From: an uncultured Pelagibacteraceae bacterium
Lineage (GTDB): Bacteria; Pseudomonadota; Alphaproteobacteria; Pelagibacterales; Pelagibacteraceae
Assembly (NCBI GenBank): GCA_902540595.1
Contig: CACBNI010000005.1
Location: 69,716 to 104,509, forward strand
DNA length: 34,794 nucleotides
Direction of reading: 5' to 3'
The notes under the pieces are model-generated. The model was not told where the DNA came from. It saw nothing but the letters and a program-made list of their open reading frames with translations, and searched no databases. Position 1 is the first letter of the stretch. Each line of letters opens with the position of its first letter. The translations under genes and the position numbers were made by a program. Positions 26,690 to 34,794 of the stretch are shown piece after piece.

Positions 26690-26965
26690 TTATTGTGGAG
26701 GTGGTTTTTCACCCATTTTATAAATTGCTTTTATTTCATCATTAGATGTATCTCTTGCCATATTAAACCATTTTCGACAACCATGGGCATGGTTCCACCT
26801 TTCAAACTGTACACCTTTAATATTTTTTCTCATAAATAAGTATTCTGCCCATTGATCATCACTTAGTTCAGTTGGTTGTTTTGGTCTTTCGATGTGTGCT
26901 TCTCCACCAGCTTTAAATTCTTGCTGATCTCTTTCTCCACAGTATGGACAATTAATTAAAAACAT
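26690..26965 (-). CDS. soxD: Sarcosine oxidase delta subunit
   Basis: Zinc-binding small subunit of heterotetrameric sarcosine oxidase, 91 residues. The four ligands expected for the structural zinc are in place: Cys6 and Cys9 in CPYCGER, His59 and Cys63 in WNHAHGCRKWF. Also typical are EFKAGGEAHIERP and DDQWAEYLFMR. The ATG overlaps the soxB stop by one base (TAATG on the minus strand), so it is translationally coupled. Confidence 0.95.
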   Translation of the reverse strand: MFLINCPYCGERDQQEFKAGGEAHIERPKQPTELSDDQWAEYLFMRKNIKGVQFERWNHAHGCRKWFNMARDTSNDEIKAIYKMGEKPPPQ

Positions 26966-28218
26966 TAATGAGCAACTGCAGCAGCACCATGTTCATCTAC
27001 AAGGTCACCACTTACAAATCTATTTAAATTAAATGCAGCATTTAGTTTATGAGGTTCGTCGTTAGCAATAGTATGAGCAAATAAATCTCCAGAACCAGGT
27101 GTTGCTTTAAAACCTCCTGTACCCCAACCACAATTAAAGTATAATCCTTTAATAGACGTTTTGCTAAGAATAGGACTTGCATCTGGACATATATCAACGA
27201 TACCACCCCATTGTCTAAGCATTCTCATACGACTAAAAATCGGATATAATTCTAAAATTGCATTTAACGTTCCTTCCACAATTTGATGGCTACCTTTTTG
27301 AGAATAAGAGATATAATCATCTGTTCCAGCACCAATAACAAGCTCACCTTTATCTGATTGACTAACATAAGCATGAACAGCATTTGACATAACAACAGTA
27401 TCGATAATTGGCTTTACAGGTTCAGAAACTAGCGCTTGTAATGGCTTGCTCTCAAGAGGTAATCTTACTCCTGCCATATTAGCAATTACACTTGAGTGTC
27501 CTGCTGCTACTACACCAATTTTTTTTGTTTTAATAAATCCTTTTGTTGTCTCTATACCTTCAACTTCATCACCATTTCTTTTAATTCCTTTAACTTCACA
27601 ATTTTGAATAATATCAACTCCCATTTCGTCCGCACCTCTTGCATAACCCCATGCAACAGCATCATGTCTTGCTGTACCTGCTCTTTTTTGTAAGGTACCC
27701 CCTAAAACTGGATATCTTATATCTTGCGAGGTATTGATAATTGGACAAAACTTCTTTACCTCTTCAGTATTTAAATAAACTGCATCTATACCATTTAATC
27801 TATTAGCGTGAGTTCTTCTTTTTAAATCTCTCACATCTTGTAAATTATGAGCAAGATTCATTACACCTCTTTGACTAAACATAACATTGTAGTTTAGTTC
27901 TTGAGATAAACCTTCCCAGATTTTTAGTGCATGATCATATAATCCAGCGCTAGCATCCCATAAATAATTCGATCTGATTATTGTTGTATTACGACCAGTA
28001 TTTCCACCACCAATCCAACCTTTTTCTACCACCGCAATATTTTGCATGTTATGTTTTTTTGCTAAATAGTACGCAGTCGCTAAACCGTGACCACCACCAC
28101 CAATGATTACAGCATCATATTCTTTTTTAGGTGCTGGATCTTTCCAAGCTCTTTGCCAATTTTCATGATATGACAAAGCATTTTTGAACAAAGAAAATAT
28201 AGAGTACTTATTTCTCAT
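26965..28218 (-). CDS. soxB: Sarcosine oxidase beta subunit
   Basis: Catalytic FAD/FMN subunit that oxidises sarcosine (N-methylglycine) to glycine; the one-carbon unit goes to tetrahydrofolate in the alpha subunit and electrons to oxygen. The dinucleotide motif is [17 protein letters not shown] (about 36-52) followed by [16 protein letters not shown]. His185 in [17 protein letters not shown] corresponds by pattern to the histidine that holds FMN covalently in characterised enzymes. The C-terminal [14 protein letters not shown] closes the FAD site. Length 417 is normal. First gene of soxB-soxD-soxA-soxG. The route yields glycine, useful in SAR11 cells that depend on external glycine or its precursors. 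Confidence 0.96.
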   Translation of the reverse strand: MRNKYSIFSLFKNALSYHENWQRAWKDPAPKKEYDAVIIGGGGHGLATAYYLAKKHNMQNIAVVEKGWIGGGNTGRNTTIIRSNYLWDASAGLYDHALKIWEGLSQELNYNVMFSQRGVMNLAHNLQDVRDLKRRTHANRLNGIDAVYLNTEEVKKFCPIINTSQDIRYPVLGGTLQKRAGTARHDAVAWGYARGADEMGVDIIQNCEVKGIKRNGDEVEGIETTKGFIKTKKIGVVAAGHSSVIANMAGVRLPLESKPLQALVSEPVKPIIDTVVMSNAVHAYVSQSDKGELVIGAGTDDYISYSQKGSHQIVEGTLNAILELYPIFSRMRMLRQWGGIVDICPDASPILSKTSIKGLYFNCGWGTGGFKATPGSGDLFAHTIANDEPHKLNAAFNLNRFVSGDLVDEHGAAAVAH

Positions 28219-28284
28219 AATATTGAATAATTACTTTATAAAAATTGAATTTTCAATACAATCGCTTATTACACAATGTCATAC
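28219..28284. promoter_or_regulatory. Divergent soxB / tRNA-Ser promoter region with a small dyad
   Basis: This 66-base gap serves both the sox operon (minus) and tRNA-Ser (plus). For soxB, TATAAA on the minus strand (28235-28240) lies 15 bases from TTGTAT (28256-28261). For the tRNA, TTGAAT (28245-28250) lies 16 bases from TATTAC (28267-28272). The dyad ATTGAA-TT-TTCAAT (28244-28257) overlaps both -35 candidates and could be an operator. No riboswitch-sized leader exists before soxB. Confidence 0.3.
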
Positions 28285-28376
28285 GGAAGAGTGGGTGAGA
28301 GGCTGAAACCAGTCGTTTGCTAAATGACCGTGCGAGGAAACTTGTACCGAGGGTTCGAATCCCTCCTCTTCCGCCA
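28285..28376 (+). tRNA. tRNA-Ser, anticodon GCU
   Basis: A complete class II tRNA with encoded CCA. Acceptor strands GGAAGAG (28285-28291) and CTCTTCC (28366-28372), discriminator G and CCA at 28374-28376. The anticodon stem is GTCGT/ATGAC around the loop TTGCTAA, anticodon GCT at 28319-28321, decoding AGC and AGU. The long variable arm GTGCGAG-GAAA-CTTGTAC folds as seven pairs with two G-U and a GAAA loop, as expected for serine. The T arm is GAGGG-TTCGAAT-CCCTC. The slt stop codon on the opposite strand begins on the very next base. Confidence 0.97.
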
Positions 28377-30593
28377 CTAAAAAAGGGGACGGTCTTTAAA
28401 GAAATCTCTCATTGGAATTGGTCTTTGTTCTAATATGTACCTGTAGACATTATAATTTTCCATGACACGCTGAACATAGTTACGCGTTTCCCTAAATTTT
28501 ATTAACTCAACCCAGTCAACGTAATTAATTTGTTTCTTTTGTGGATTTTTATTAATTTTTTTCCAATACTTAACTCGGTTTGGTCCTGCATTGTAAGCAG
28601 CAACAGCAAAAGGGTATGCACCGTCATACTGCAAAATAAGTCCTGCAATATAATGAGAACCTAAATTAATGTTGTATTCAGGATCTGTTGTTAATCTTGA
28701 TTTTGAATAAGGAAGTTTAGCTTGTTTAGAAACCAATTTGGCGGTGTAGGGCATTAGTTGCATTAAACCTTTTGCACCTGCATGACTGTTAGCTTCTAAA
28801 TCAAACTCACTTTCTTGTCTGATAATAGATAAAATTAAAGCACTATCTGGGATTTTTCTACCGTTAATATTTTTTGGTGTACTTATAATTGGGTAATTAA
28901 ATTTATTATGAAACCTTTTTTGATATGATGCAATTTTAGAAACTTGTATAGCAAAGTCATATCTATTTATATTTGTTGCAAGTTCGGCTGCCAATACCTC
29001 ACTCCCTTTAGAAACATCGTCATTCGCCAGGTGTCTTAGAATAAATTTAGTATATTTATCTTTTTTCAGCTCATCTAAAAGATAAGTAATTTTAACCAGT
29101 TCTTTATTGAAAAAAATAAGTCTATATTTTTTATCAACTTCCATATCTTTATTAAGTTCAAATTTTCCATTTGGATTGATCTTTAAAAATGCTAATTGAC
29201 CATAATAAGTAGTTAAATATTTTGATGCTTCTAAATACCATTTATTGGATTGTTCTTTGTCTCCAAGTTTTTCATAAGCACTAGCAAGCCAATAAGCTCC
29301 TCTGGAAGTACTAATTGGATAGTTTACGTTATCATAAAAATTCTTAAAATGATTTTTAGCGGTTAAAGGATCATTTAAAAAGCTCAAAGCTATCCAGCCA
29401 CTCATCCATTCTGCAGCTGCAAAATCTGGCCCTTCACTCATACCGTGATTACTTGATATTTTATAGGCAATTTCATATTTTTTTTTATAAATTAAAGCTC
29501 GTGATATTATTTCTCTCTCTTTCCACCATTTCTCTGGCATTACTAAATAATCTTTATCATTTCTAATCTTAAGTAAAATTTCTGTTGAAGAGTCTACTCG
29601 ACCTTTTTTTCTTCGCCATTTTAAGCGGTCATAATTAAGACCCGCATCATTTTTTAATTTTTGAGGAACATTTTTGATTGCTTGATCAACACCGTATCCC
29701 TTGCTTATTAGAATTTGTCTAGCTGTATATAAAAGCTCATAATCTTTCGGTAAATATCTGGTTAATCTTTTAAGATCCCAATGCTTTCCATTCCATGCAA
29801 GGTAATCTGCTCTTTTAATATAATCATCGGCATTTAGACTTTTCTTGAATTTTTTTCTAAAAAATTTTAATTCGTTTTTAGATAATTTAGCAGTGATCCA
29901 TCCCTCTTTAATCAACTTTGTACCCTTAGATTTGTCACCAATTAGCAAGAAACTTTCACCTAATATCATTTTACCAAATCCGCTAAGTGGTTCTTTTGTT
30001 CCAAACCAATTTATAATTTTCTTAGGAGAAACATTAGCTGTAGATAATTTATGTTCAGCTAAATATCTCAATCTATCTATTCTTGGATATTCAGGATTGC
30101 TGTCTATAAAAACCTTATAATCGTAAAAAGAGGCTTGATTTCCAGTTGTTAGTAAATGTCTCCACTGAATAAAATTATAAATAGATTTATCTTTAGCTTT
30201 TTTGGAAGTATTTAAAGCTGAAGTCCATTTACTTTTTTGCATTTCAGAAATTGCTTTTTTTGCCAAACCAAAATCTTTTTTGCTATAATATTTAGATATT
30301 TTAATGTTTTTAGTAGTTGTTACTCCTGCAACACTTGGTTTTTTTTTAGGAATTTTAAAACTTAACTTTTTCTCTTTTATTTCCTTAACAACAACCTTTT
30401 TTTCAACCTTTTTTAATTTTGTAGGTTTTTTAAGAGGAGTAATAATATTTTTTGATATTTTTTTAATTATCTCTTCTGATGATAAAGTAGGTTTTTGAGG
30501 AGGAATAATTTGTAAGCTATCTGCATGTAGGTTAGTTATTTTAAAAGAAACAAATAAGACCATTCCAATAATAACAAATATTTTTTTGTACAT
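28377..30593 (-). CDS. slt: Soluble lytic murein transglycosylase
   Basis: Periplasmic enzyme that cleaves peptidoglycan glycan strands with formation of anhydromuramic ends. The 738-residue protein has a signal peptide (1-25, ending LHA-D), a lysine/proline-rich stretch (about 30-95), a long alpha-helical superhelix with TPR-like repeats (about 100-550), and a C-terminal SLT domain. In the latter Glu594 in IRQESEFD is the catalytic acid, followed by GAKGLMQLMPYTA and the VAAYNAGPNRV motif. Overall plan matches E. coli Slt70, somewhat longer because of the basic N-terminal segment. It diverges from dapA across 43 bases and faces the tRNA-Ser end. Confidence 0.93.
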   Translation of the reverse strand: MYKKIFVIIGMVLFVSFKITNLHADSLQIIPPQKPTLSSEEIIKKISKNIITPLKKPTKLKKVEKKVVVKEIKEKKLSFKIPKKKPSVAGVTTTKNIKISKYYSKKDFGLAKKAISEMQKSKWTSALNTSKKAKDKSIYNFIQWRHLLTTGNQASFYDYKVFIDSNPEYPRIDRLRYLAEHKLSTANVSPKKIINWFGTKEPLSGFGKMILGESFLLIGDKSKGTKLIKEGWITAKLSKNELKFFRKKFKKSLNADDYIKRADYLAWNGKHWDLKRLTRYLPKDYELLYTARQILISKGYGVDQAIKNVPQKLKNDAGLNYDRLKWRRKKGRVDSSTEILLKIRNDKDYLVMPEKWWKEREIISRALIYKKKYEIAYKISSNHGMSEGPDFAAAEWMSGWIALSFLNDPLTAKNHFKNFYDNVNYPISTSRGAYWLASAYEKLGDKEQSNKWYLEASKYLTTYYGQLAFLKINPNGKFELNKDMEVDKKYRLIFFNKELVKITYLLDELKKDKYTKFILRHLANDDVSKGSEVLAAELATNINRYDFAIQVSKIASYQKRFHNKFNYPIISTPKNINGRKIPDSALILSIIRQESEFDLEANSHAGAKGLMQLMPYTAKLVSKQAKLPYSKSRLTTDPEYNINLGSHYIAGLILQYDGAYPFAVAAYNAGPNRVKYWKKINKNPQKKQINYVDWVELIKFRETRNYVQRVMENYNVYRYILEQRPIPMRDFFKDRPLF

Positions 30594-30636
30594 AATCTTT
30601 TAGTATATGAATCTACAAACTATGTTATAAGTATTT

Positions 30637-31518
30637 ATGTTTAAAGGATCAAATGTTGCCTTAATCACTCCATTTAAAAATAATGATTTAGATGAAGCTG
30701 CATATATAAAGCTCATTCATTTTCACATTGATAATGGCACGTCTGGGCTAGTTCCAGCAGGCACTACTGGAGAATCTCCAACCCTCAGTCATACTGAACA
30801 TGAACGTGTAATTGATTTATGTATTAAAGAGAGTAATGGAAAAATACCAGTTATCGCTGGAACAGGATCTAATTCTACAGAGGAGGCAATATCCTTAACC
30901 TCTCATGCTGAAAAAGCAGGAGCAAATGGTGCCTTAGTTGTAACTCCATATTATAACAAACCTACACAAGAGGGGCTATACCAACATTACAAAGCTATTA
31001 ATGATAAATGTGGTATCCCTATTATAATTTATAATATTCCAGGCAGATCAGTAATTGATATGTCGGTTGATACCATGGCAAGATTATATGAACTAAAAAA
31101 TATTGTAGGTGTAAAAGATGCTACTGGTGACCTAGATAGAGTTAATCAACAATTAAATAAAATGGGTAAAGACTTTATTCAATTAACTGGAAATGATGAT
31201 AATGCGTTTGAATTTAACAAAAGAGGAGGAGTAGGCACTATTAGTGTGACTGCAAATATCGCACCAAAACTTTGTTCAGAATTCCAAAAAAATTCAATAT
31301 CTAAACACGACGAGGATCTTGCAAAAGCAAAAGAGTTAGATAATATTTTACAACCAGTTCATACTGCAATGTTTGTTGAAAGCAATCCTAGTCCAGTTAA
31401 ATATGCAGCTAAACTAATGAATTTGTGTGATGATGAGGTGAGATTACCATTAGTTAAAGTTACTGAGGATACTAAAATAATTGTAAAAAAAGCCATAGAG
31501 ACTGCAAAACTTATTTAA
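30637..31518 (+). CDS. dapA: 4-hydroxy-tetrahydrodipicolinate synthase
   Basis: Condenses pyruvate with aspartate semialdehyde, first committed step of lysine and diaminopimelate synthesis. The TIM-barrel protein has 293 residues. Key residues are visible: the Thr-Thr pair in GTTGESPTL, Tyr132 in YNIPGRSV, and Schiff-base Lys160 in [11 protein letters not shown]; spacing agrees with E. coli (Tyr133, Lys161). The conserved [20 protein letters not shown] is split across about residues 100-119. First gene of a run dapA-smpB-folK-spoT-pyrE; its stop overlaps the smpB ATG by one base. Confidence 0.97.
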   Translation: MFKGSNVALITPFKNNDLDEAAYIKLIHFHIDNGTSGLVPAGTTGESPTLSHTEHERVIDLCIKESNGKIPVIAGTGSNSTEEAISLTSHAEKAGANGALVVTPYYNKPTQEGLYQHYKAINDKCGIPIIIYNIPGRSVIDMSVDTMARLYELKNIVGVKDATGDLDRVNQQLNKMGKDFIQLTGNDDNAFEFNKRGGVGTISVTANIAPKLCSEFQKNSISKHDEDLAKAKELDNILQPVHTAMFVESNPSPVKYAAKLMNLCDDEVRLPLVKVTEDTKIIVKKAIETAKLI

Positions 31519-31988
31519 TGAACAAAAAAACCACTCCTGGTTTAAAGATCATTTGTTTAAATAGAAAAGCAAGTTTTAATTATTTTTTTGAAGATCTTTT
31601 AGAGGCAGGAATAGTTTTAAAGGGTTCAGAGATAAAATCTATTAGAGACGGTAAAGTTAATATAGCTGATGCATATGCTGTTGAAAAAAAAGGTGAGATA
31701 GTTCTTATTAATTCACATATCTCTCCATATAAACAAGCAAGCTATTCAAATCACAATCCAACAGATGAAAGAAAACTTTTATTAAACAAAAGAGAAATAA
31801 ATAAACTTATTGGAAAAATGCAGAGAGATGGTTTTACTATTGTGCCAACAAAAATGTATTTTAAAAAAGGGAAAGCTAAAATTGAACTAGCAGTTGCCAA
31901 AGGTAAAAAACAATACGATAAAAGAGCTACTAAAAAAAATAGAGACTGGAACCGTGAAAAATCAAGATATATCAGAAGATCTAGCTAA
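31518..31988 (+). CDS. smpB: SsrA-binding protein SmpB
   Basis: Binds tmRNA and brings it to stalled ribosomes for trans-translation. The 156-residue protein has the characteristic [17 protein letters not shown] (about 13-29), [21 protein letters not shown] ([10 protein letters not shown] core), a central [11 protein letters not shown], and the C-terminal [19 protein letters not shown] tail that enters the decoding site. tmRNA (ssrA) itself is not in the window. The 3' end overlaps the folK gene by 35 bases in another frame. Confidence 0.97.
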   Translation: MNKKTTPGLKIICLNRKASFNYFFEDLLEAGIVLKGSEIKSIRDGKVNIADAYAVEKKGEIVLINSHISPYKQASYSNHNPTDERKLLLNKREINKLIGKMQRDGFTIVPTKMYFKKGKAKIELAVAKGKKQYDKRATKKNRDWNREKSRYIRRSS

Positions 31989-32472
31989 AACGGTTTATTT
32001 AGCAGTCGGATCCAATCTTGGAGTAAGGAAAGAGAATATTGAAAAAGCTAAATTTTTTTTAAAACAAAATAATATAAATTTTCTTTCAGTTTCAAATTAT
32101 TATGAAACACCATCCTGGCCCAATCCGAAATATCCAAAATATTTAAATATATTATTAAAAGTAAAATGCAATCATAGTCCTTTAAAATTACTTAATATAT
32201 GTAAAGAAATAGAAGTAAATTTAGGCAGAAAAAAATCGAAAAAAAACTCACCAAGAATATGTGATATTGATATTATTGATTATAATGGAATGAAATTAAA
32301 TATCAAAAGTAAGCTTAATTTACCTCATGCTAGAATGCATAAAAGAAATTTTGTTTTAATTCCCTTATTTGAGATTGAAAAAAAATGGAAACACCCATCT
32401 AAAAAATTAGATATTAAGACCTTAATTTCATCATTACCTATGGACGATATTACATCTATTAAACAAATTTAA
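31954..32472 (+). CDS. folK: 2-amino-4-hydroxy-6-hydroxymethyldihydropteridine pyrophosphokinase
   Basis: Pyrophosphorylates the pterin precursor of folate before dihydropteroate synthase. Recognised by [16 protein letters not shown] near the N-terminus, the [16 protein letters not shown] loop, [19 protein letters not shown] with the metal-binding Asp pair, and the [19 protein letters not shown] signature. The start is uncertain. The frame is open into smpB; I prefer the GTG at 31954, giving 172 residues and a 35-base overlap. A TTG at 31894 would add 20 residues and overlap by 95 bases. No ATG occurs before the conserved core. No folP or folB neighbour is seen. Confidence 0.88.
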   Translation: MKNQDISEDLAKTVYLAVGSNLGVRKENIEKAKFFLKQNNINFLSVSNYYETPSWPNPKYPKYLNILLKVKCNHSPLKLLNICKEIEVNLGRKKSKKNSPRICDIDIIDYNGMKLNIKSKLNLPHARMHKRNFVLIPLFEIEKKWKHPSKKLDIKTLISSLPMDDITSIKQI

Positions 32473-32491
32473 TTTAATGATATAGTACAGA

Positions 32492-34237
32492 ATGTTGAAT
32501 TCGAACGAACTCATAAATAAAGTAAAAGTGTATAATAAATTTCTCAATCATGAGAGATTAGATAAAGCATATAACTTTGCTGTGAAGGCACATCAAAATC
32601 AAAAAAGAGCTTCTGGTGATCCTTATTCTGTTCATCCAATTGAAGTTGCTAATATTCTTACAGAATTAAAATTAGACAGTGCAACAATAACCACTGGTTT
32701 ATTACACGACACTATTGAAGATACTTTTGCTACTTATGAAACAATCAAAAATGAATTTGGACCAGAAGTTGCTGATCTAGTCGATGGAGTTACAAAAATT
32801 TCAGTTTTTGAAAACACTGCAAGTTTTAATTCAAAGGCGGAAAACTTTAGAAAACTAATTTTAGCAACCTCTAAAGATATCAGGGTTCTATTAGTTAAGA
32901 TTGCTGATCGACTTCATAATATGAGAACAATTAAAGCAATAACTAAAGAGGATAAAAGAAAGAGAATTGCACAAGAAACGATGGAAATTTATGCACCCTT
33001 GGCAGATAGAATGGGAATGCATAGAATTCGTGATGAGCTTGAAGATTTGTCTTTTGAAATTTTAAATAATGATGCAAGAAAATTAATAAAAAAAAGATTA
33101 GATGAGATTAAACTAGATAAGAAAAACCTTTTTGAAGAACTTTCATTTGAATTGAGTTCTATTTTAAATGAAAATCACCTTAACGTAGAAATTTATGGAA
33201 GAGAAAAAACACCTTTTTCTATATGGAGAAAAGTTCAAAAAAAAAGAGTTTCACTAGAACAGGTAACTGACATTATTGGATTTAGAGTAATTTTAAAAAA
33301 TATTGATGACTGTTACAAAACATTAGGAATTTTCCATAAAAAATGGAATTGTATTCCTGGAAAATTTAAAGATTATATATCATCTCCAAAAATTAATGGT
33401 TATGAGTCCATACATACTTCAGTAATTGGTTCAAATAAGAAACCTATTGAAATACAAATAAGAACAAAAGAAATGCATGAATTTGCTGAAAGAGGCATAG
33501 CATCACATTGGAAATATAAATCTTCAGAAAAATTTAATTCACTAAGCTGGAAAGAATATGACTGGTTGAAAGATCTAGTTGAAATAATTGAAAAAAATGA
33601 AAATCCAGAACACTCATATGAGTACACAAAACTGCAGATGTTTCAGGAAAACGTTTTTTGTTTTACTCCTAAAGGTTCAGTGATTAAATTACCAAAAGAA
33701 GCTACTGCTATAGATTTTGCCTATGCTGTTCATACCAAGATTGGTAACTCTGCTACAGGATGTGAAATAAATGGTAATAAAAGTGACTTACAAACAATTC
33801 TTCACAATGGTGACCGTGTTAATATCATTACCTCAAAAAATAATTCACCATCACTTCACTGGATACCTACTACAAAAACTGGAAAAGCAAGAGCAGCTAT
33901 AAGACGTTATTGGCATGATAAAGGTGAGCAAAAAGAGGAGAAAATAAAAAAATATAATACAACATTATGGATGTCATTGCCTGACAAACCAGGTCAACTT
34001 GGAGATATTAGTTCACTGATTGGAAGTCATAAACTAAATATATCTAGTTTGGAGATGGCAGGCAAAAACCCAAATTATATTAATTTTAAATTCAAACTAA
34101 TCATAAGAAACCTTAAAAATTTTACAAATTTTATTGCAGTGCTAAAGCAAAAAGGTATAAAATTTAAGATAATTAGACACGAAGAAAAAAGAAATGCTTT
34201 CACACAAAAAATCCTTAAATATTTTAAAAAAAACTAA
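32492..34237 (+). CDS. spoT: Bifunctional (p)ppGpp synthetase/hydrolase, lacking the helical and RIS/zinc-finger region
   Basis: Long RelA/SpoT homologue controlling the alarmone ppGpp. The hydrolase HD domain is intact: His48, His72-Asp73, Glu76-Asp77 (LLHDTIEDT) and Asn143 in ADRLHNMRTI. The synthetase domain (about 205-345) has KTPFSIWRKVQ, Asp260 in DIIGFRVI, KFKDYISSPK and Glu320 in EIQIRTKEMH, so both activities look possible. The TGS domain follows at about 388-448 (FTPKGSVIKLPKEAT). After KTGKARAAIRR (about 462-472) only ~20 residues separate it from a C-terminal ACT domain starting near 492 (SLPDKPGQLGD). The helical and RIS/zinc-finger segments of ~700-residue homologues are missing, giving 581 residues. 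Confidence 0.95.
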   Translation: MLNSNELINKVKVYNKFLNHERLDKAYNFAVKAHQNQKRASGDPYSVHPIEVANILTELKLDSATITTGLLHDTIEDTFATYETIKNEFGPEVADLVDGVTKISVFENTASFNSKAENFRKLILATSKDIRVLLVKIADRLHNMRTIKAITKEDKRKRIAQETMEIYAPLADRMGMHRIRDELEDLSFEILNNDARKLIKKRLDEIKLDKKNLFEELSFELSSILNENHLNVEIYGREKTPFSIWRKVQKKRVSLEQVTDIIGFRVILKNIDDCYKTLGIFHKKWNCIPGKFKDYISSPKINGYESIHTSVIGSNKKPIEIQIRTKEMHEFAERGIASHWKYKSSEKFNSLSWKEYDWLKDLVEIIEKNENPEHSYEYTKLQMFQENVFCFTPKGSVIKLPKEATAIDFAYAVHTKIGNSATGCEINGNKSDLQTILHNGDRVNIITSKNNSPSLHWIPTTKTGKARAAIRRYWHDKGEQKEEKIKKYNTTLWMSLPDKPGQLGDISSLIGSHKLNISSLEMAGKNPNYINFKFKLIIRNLKNFTNFIAVLKQKGIKFKIIRHEEKRNAFTQKILKYFKKN

Positions 34238-34781
34238 TGCTTTGTTGGAAGGACACTTCATTTTATCATCCGGTTTACACTCATCAAAATATATACAATG
34301 TGCAAAACTTCTTAGTTTTCCATATCTAGCAGAGGAAATTTGCAAATCACTAGCAAGTCAAATTAAAAAAAAATATAAAAAAATAGATTTAATTCTTGCC
34401 CCAGCTATGGGTGGAATAATAATTGGTTATGAAATTGGCAGACTTTTGAAAAAGGAAACAATTTTTTGCGAGAGGGTTAAAGGTAATTTTACACTACGAA
34501 GAGGTTTTAGTATTAATAAAGGTGCTAAAGTTTTAATTATAGAAGATGTTATAACAACTGGAAAATCTAGTTTAGAATGTGTTAAACTAATAAAAAAAGC
34601 TAATGCTAAATTATTGGGATTTGCATCTATTATAGATAGATCTTCTAAAAAATCTCTGAAAATAAAAACCAAAATTATTTCCCATTTAAAAATTGATGTA
34701 CCTGTATACAGTTCAAAAAAATTACCTGAAATACTTAAATCTGTACCTATAACAACTCCAGGAAGTAGATTTATTAAGTGA
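34194..34781 (+). CDS. pyrE: Orotate phosphoribosyltransferase
   Basis: Adds PRPP to orotate to make OMP in pyrimidine synthesis. The 195-residue protein begins LNILKKTNALLEGHFILSSG, the usual N-terminal helix and substrate strand, which supports the ATG at 34194. The type I PRTase PRPP-binding motif VLIIEDVITTGKSS is at 113-126, with FCERVKG and FTLRRGF before it. The start lies 44 bases inside spoT in a different frame; the ATG at 34237 is out of frame and cannot serve. It continues the alphaproteobacterial order spoT-pyrE-pdxJ and complements pyrB elsewhere in the window. Confidence 0.95.
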   Translation: MLSHKKSLNILKKTNALLEGHFILSSGLHSSKYIQCAKLLSFPYLAEEICKSLASQIKKKYKKIDLILAPAMGGIIIGYEIGRLLKKETIFCERVKGNFTLRRGFSINKGAKVLIIEDVITTGKSSLECVKLIKKANAKLLGFASIIDRSSKKSLKIKTKIISHLKIDVPVYSSKKLPEILKSVPITTPGSRFIK

Positions 34782-34794
34782 AAAGATTAGGCGT
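34778..34794 (+). CDS. pdxJ: Probable start of pdxJ (pyridoxine 5'-phosphate synthase), cut by window edge
   Basis: A GTG at 34778 overlaps the pyrE TGA by four bases (GTGA) and reads M-K-R-L-G-(V) to the window edge. PdxJ proteins typically begin with an LGVNIDH motif, and pdxJ commonly follows pyrE in alphaproteobacteria. Only five complete codons are visible, so the call rests mainly on gene order. Confidence 0.45.

Noticed and set aside
26686..26712. Upstream soxA start at the GTG at 26712
   Set aside because: It overlaps soxD and adds an Asn/His-rich leader; the ATG at 26685 sits four bases after the soxD stop and fits the family.
28219..28284. A glycine riboswitch before the sox operon
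   Set aside because: The gap is only 66 bases and shared with a divergent tRNA; it lacks room and the conserved paired aptamer elements.
28285..28376. tRNA-Ser 3' end as a mobile-element attachment site
   Set aside because: Both flanks are housekeeping genes, no integrase is present, and no repeat of the tRNA 3' end is seen nearby.
30594..30636. A promoter call for dapA in the slt/dapA gap
   Set aside because: Only TATGTT and TTATAA stretches typical of AT-rich DNA are seen, with no matching -35, so no specific site can be supported.

Overview
This window looks like a stretch of a streamlined marine alphaproteobacterial genome of the SAR11 / Pelagibacterales type. That assignment rests on very AT-rich DNA with lysine- and asparagine-rich proteins, almost no intergenic space (no gene-free gap reaches 100 bases), many 1-4 nt gene overlaps, alphaproteobacterial gene orders (ruvX opposite gatC, pyrB-pyrC-plsY-topA, spoT-pyrE-pdxJ), and a sarcosine oxidase operon typical of methylated-amine-using marine bacteria. 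The species call is inference, since no search was run. TGA is used as a stop (galU, gatA, topA, ridA), so the standard bacterial code applies.

Layout. 1-4756 (+): 3' end of secY, adk, then rpsM-rpsK-rpoA-rplQ (the alpha operon, with a good sigma-70-like promoter before rpsM) and rluC. 4734-5351 (-): lipB. 5413-6786 (+): mgtE. 6781-7596 (-): panC. 7631-9744 (+): galU-ugd, which make UDP-glucose and UDP-glucuronate. 9746-16406 (-): ruvX, pyrB, a pyrC homologue lacking its metal histidines, plsY, topA, a small secreted lysine-rich protein and a RidA-family gene. 16457-23121 (+): gatC-gatA-gatB (tRNA-dependent amidotransferase), an O-methyltransferase coupled to trhO (tRNA U34 hydroxylase), a MATE transporter and an exported nuclease. 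23124-28218 (-): soxB-soxD-soxA-soxG, heterotetrameric sarcosine oxidase. 28285-28376 (+): tRNA-Ser(GCU). 28377-30593 (-): a soluble lytic transglycosylase. 30637-34794 (+): dapA, smpB, folK, a shortened bifunctional Rel/SpoT, pyrE and the first codons of probable pdxJ.

Most of the window is core housekeeping: secretion, translation, transcription, nucleotide and cofactor synthesis, cell wall turnover and stringent response. I see no mobile element, CRISPR array, prophage or obvious novel defence-type system. The items most worth a second look are the trhO/O-methyltransferase pair as a possible two-step tRNA wobble-uridine pathway, the Rel/SpoT that goes almost directly from TGS to ACT, the pyrC homologue without the HxH metal motif next to pyrB, a small secreted protein translationally coupled to topA across a nine-A run, and convergent gene pairs that overlap or abut with little room for conventional terminators.
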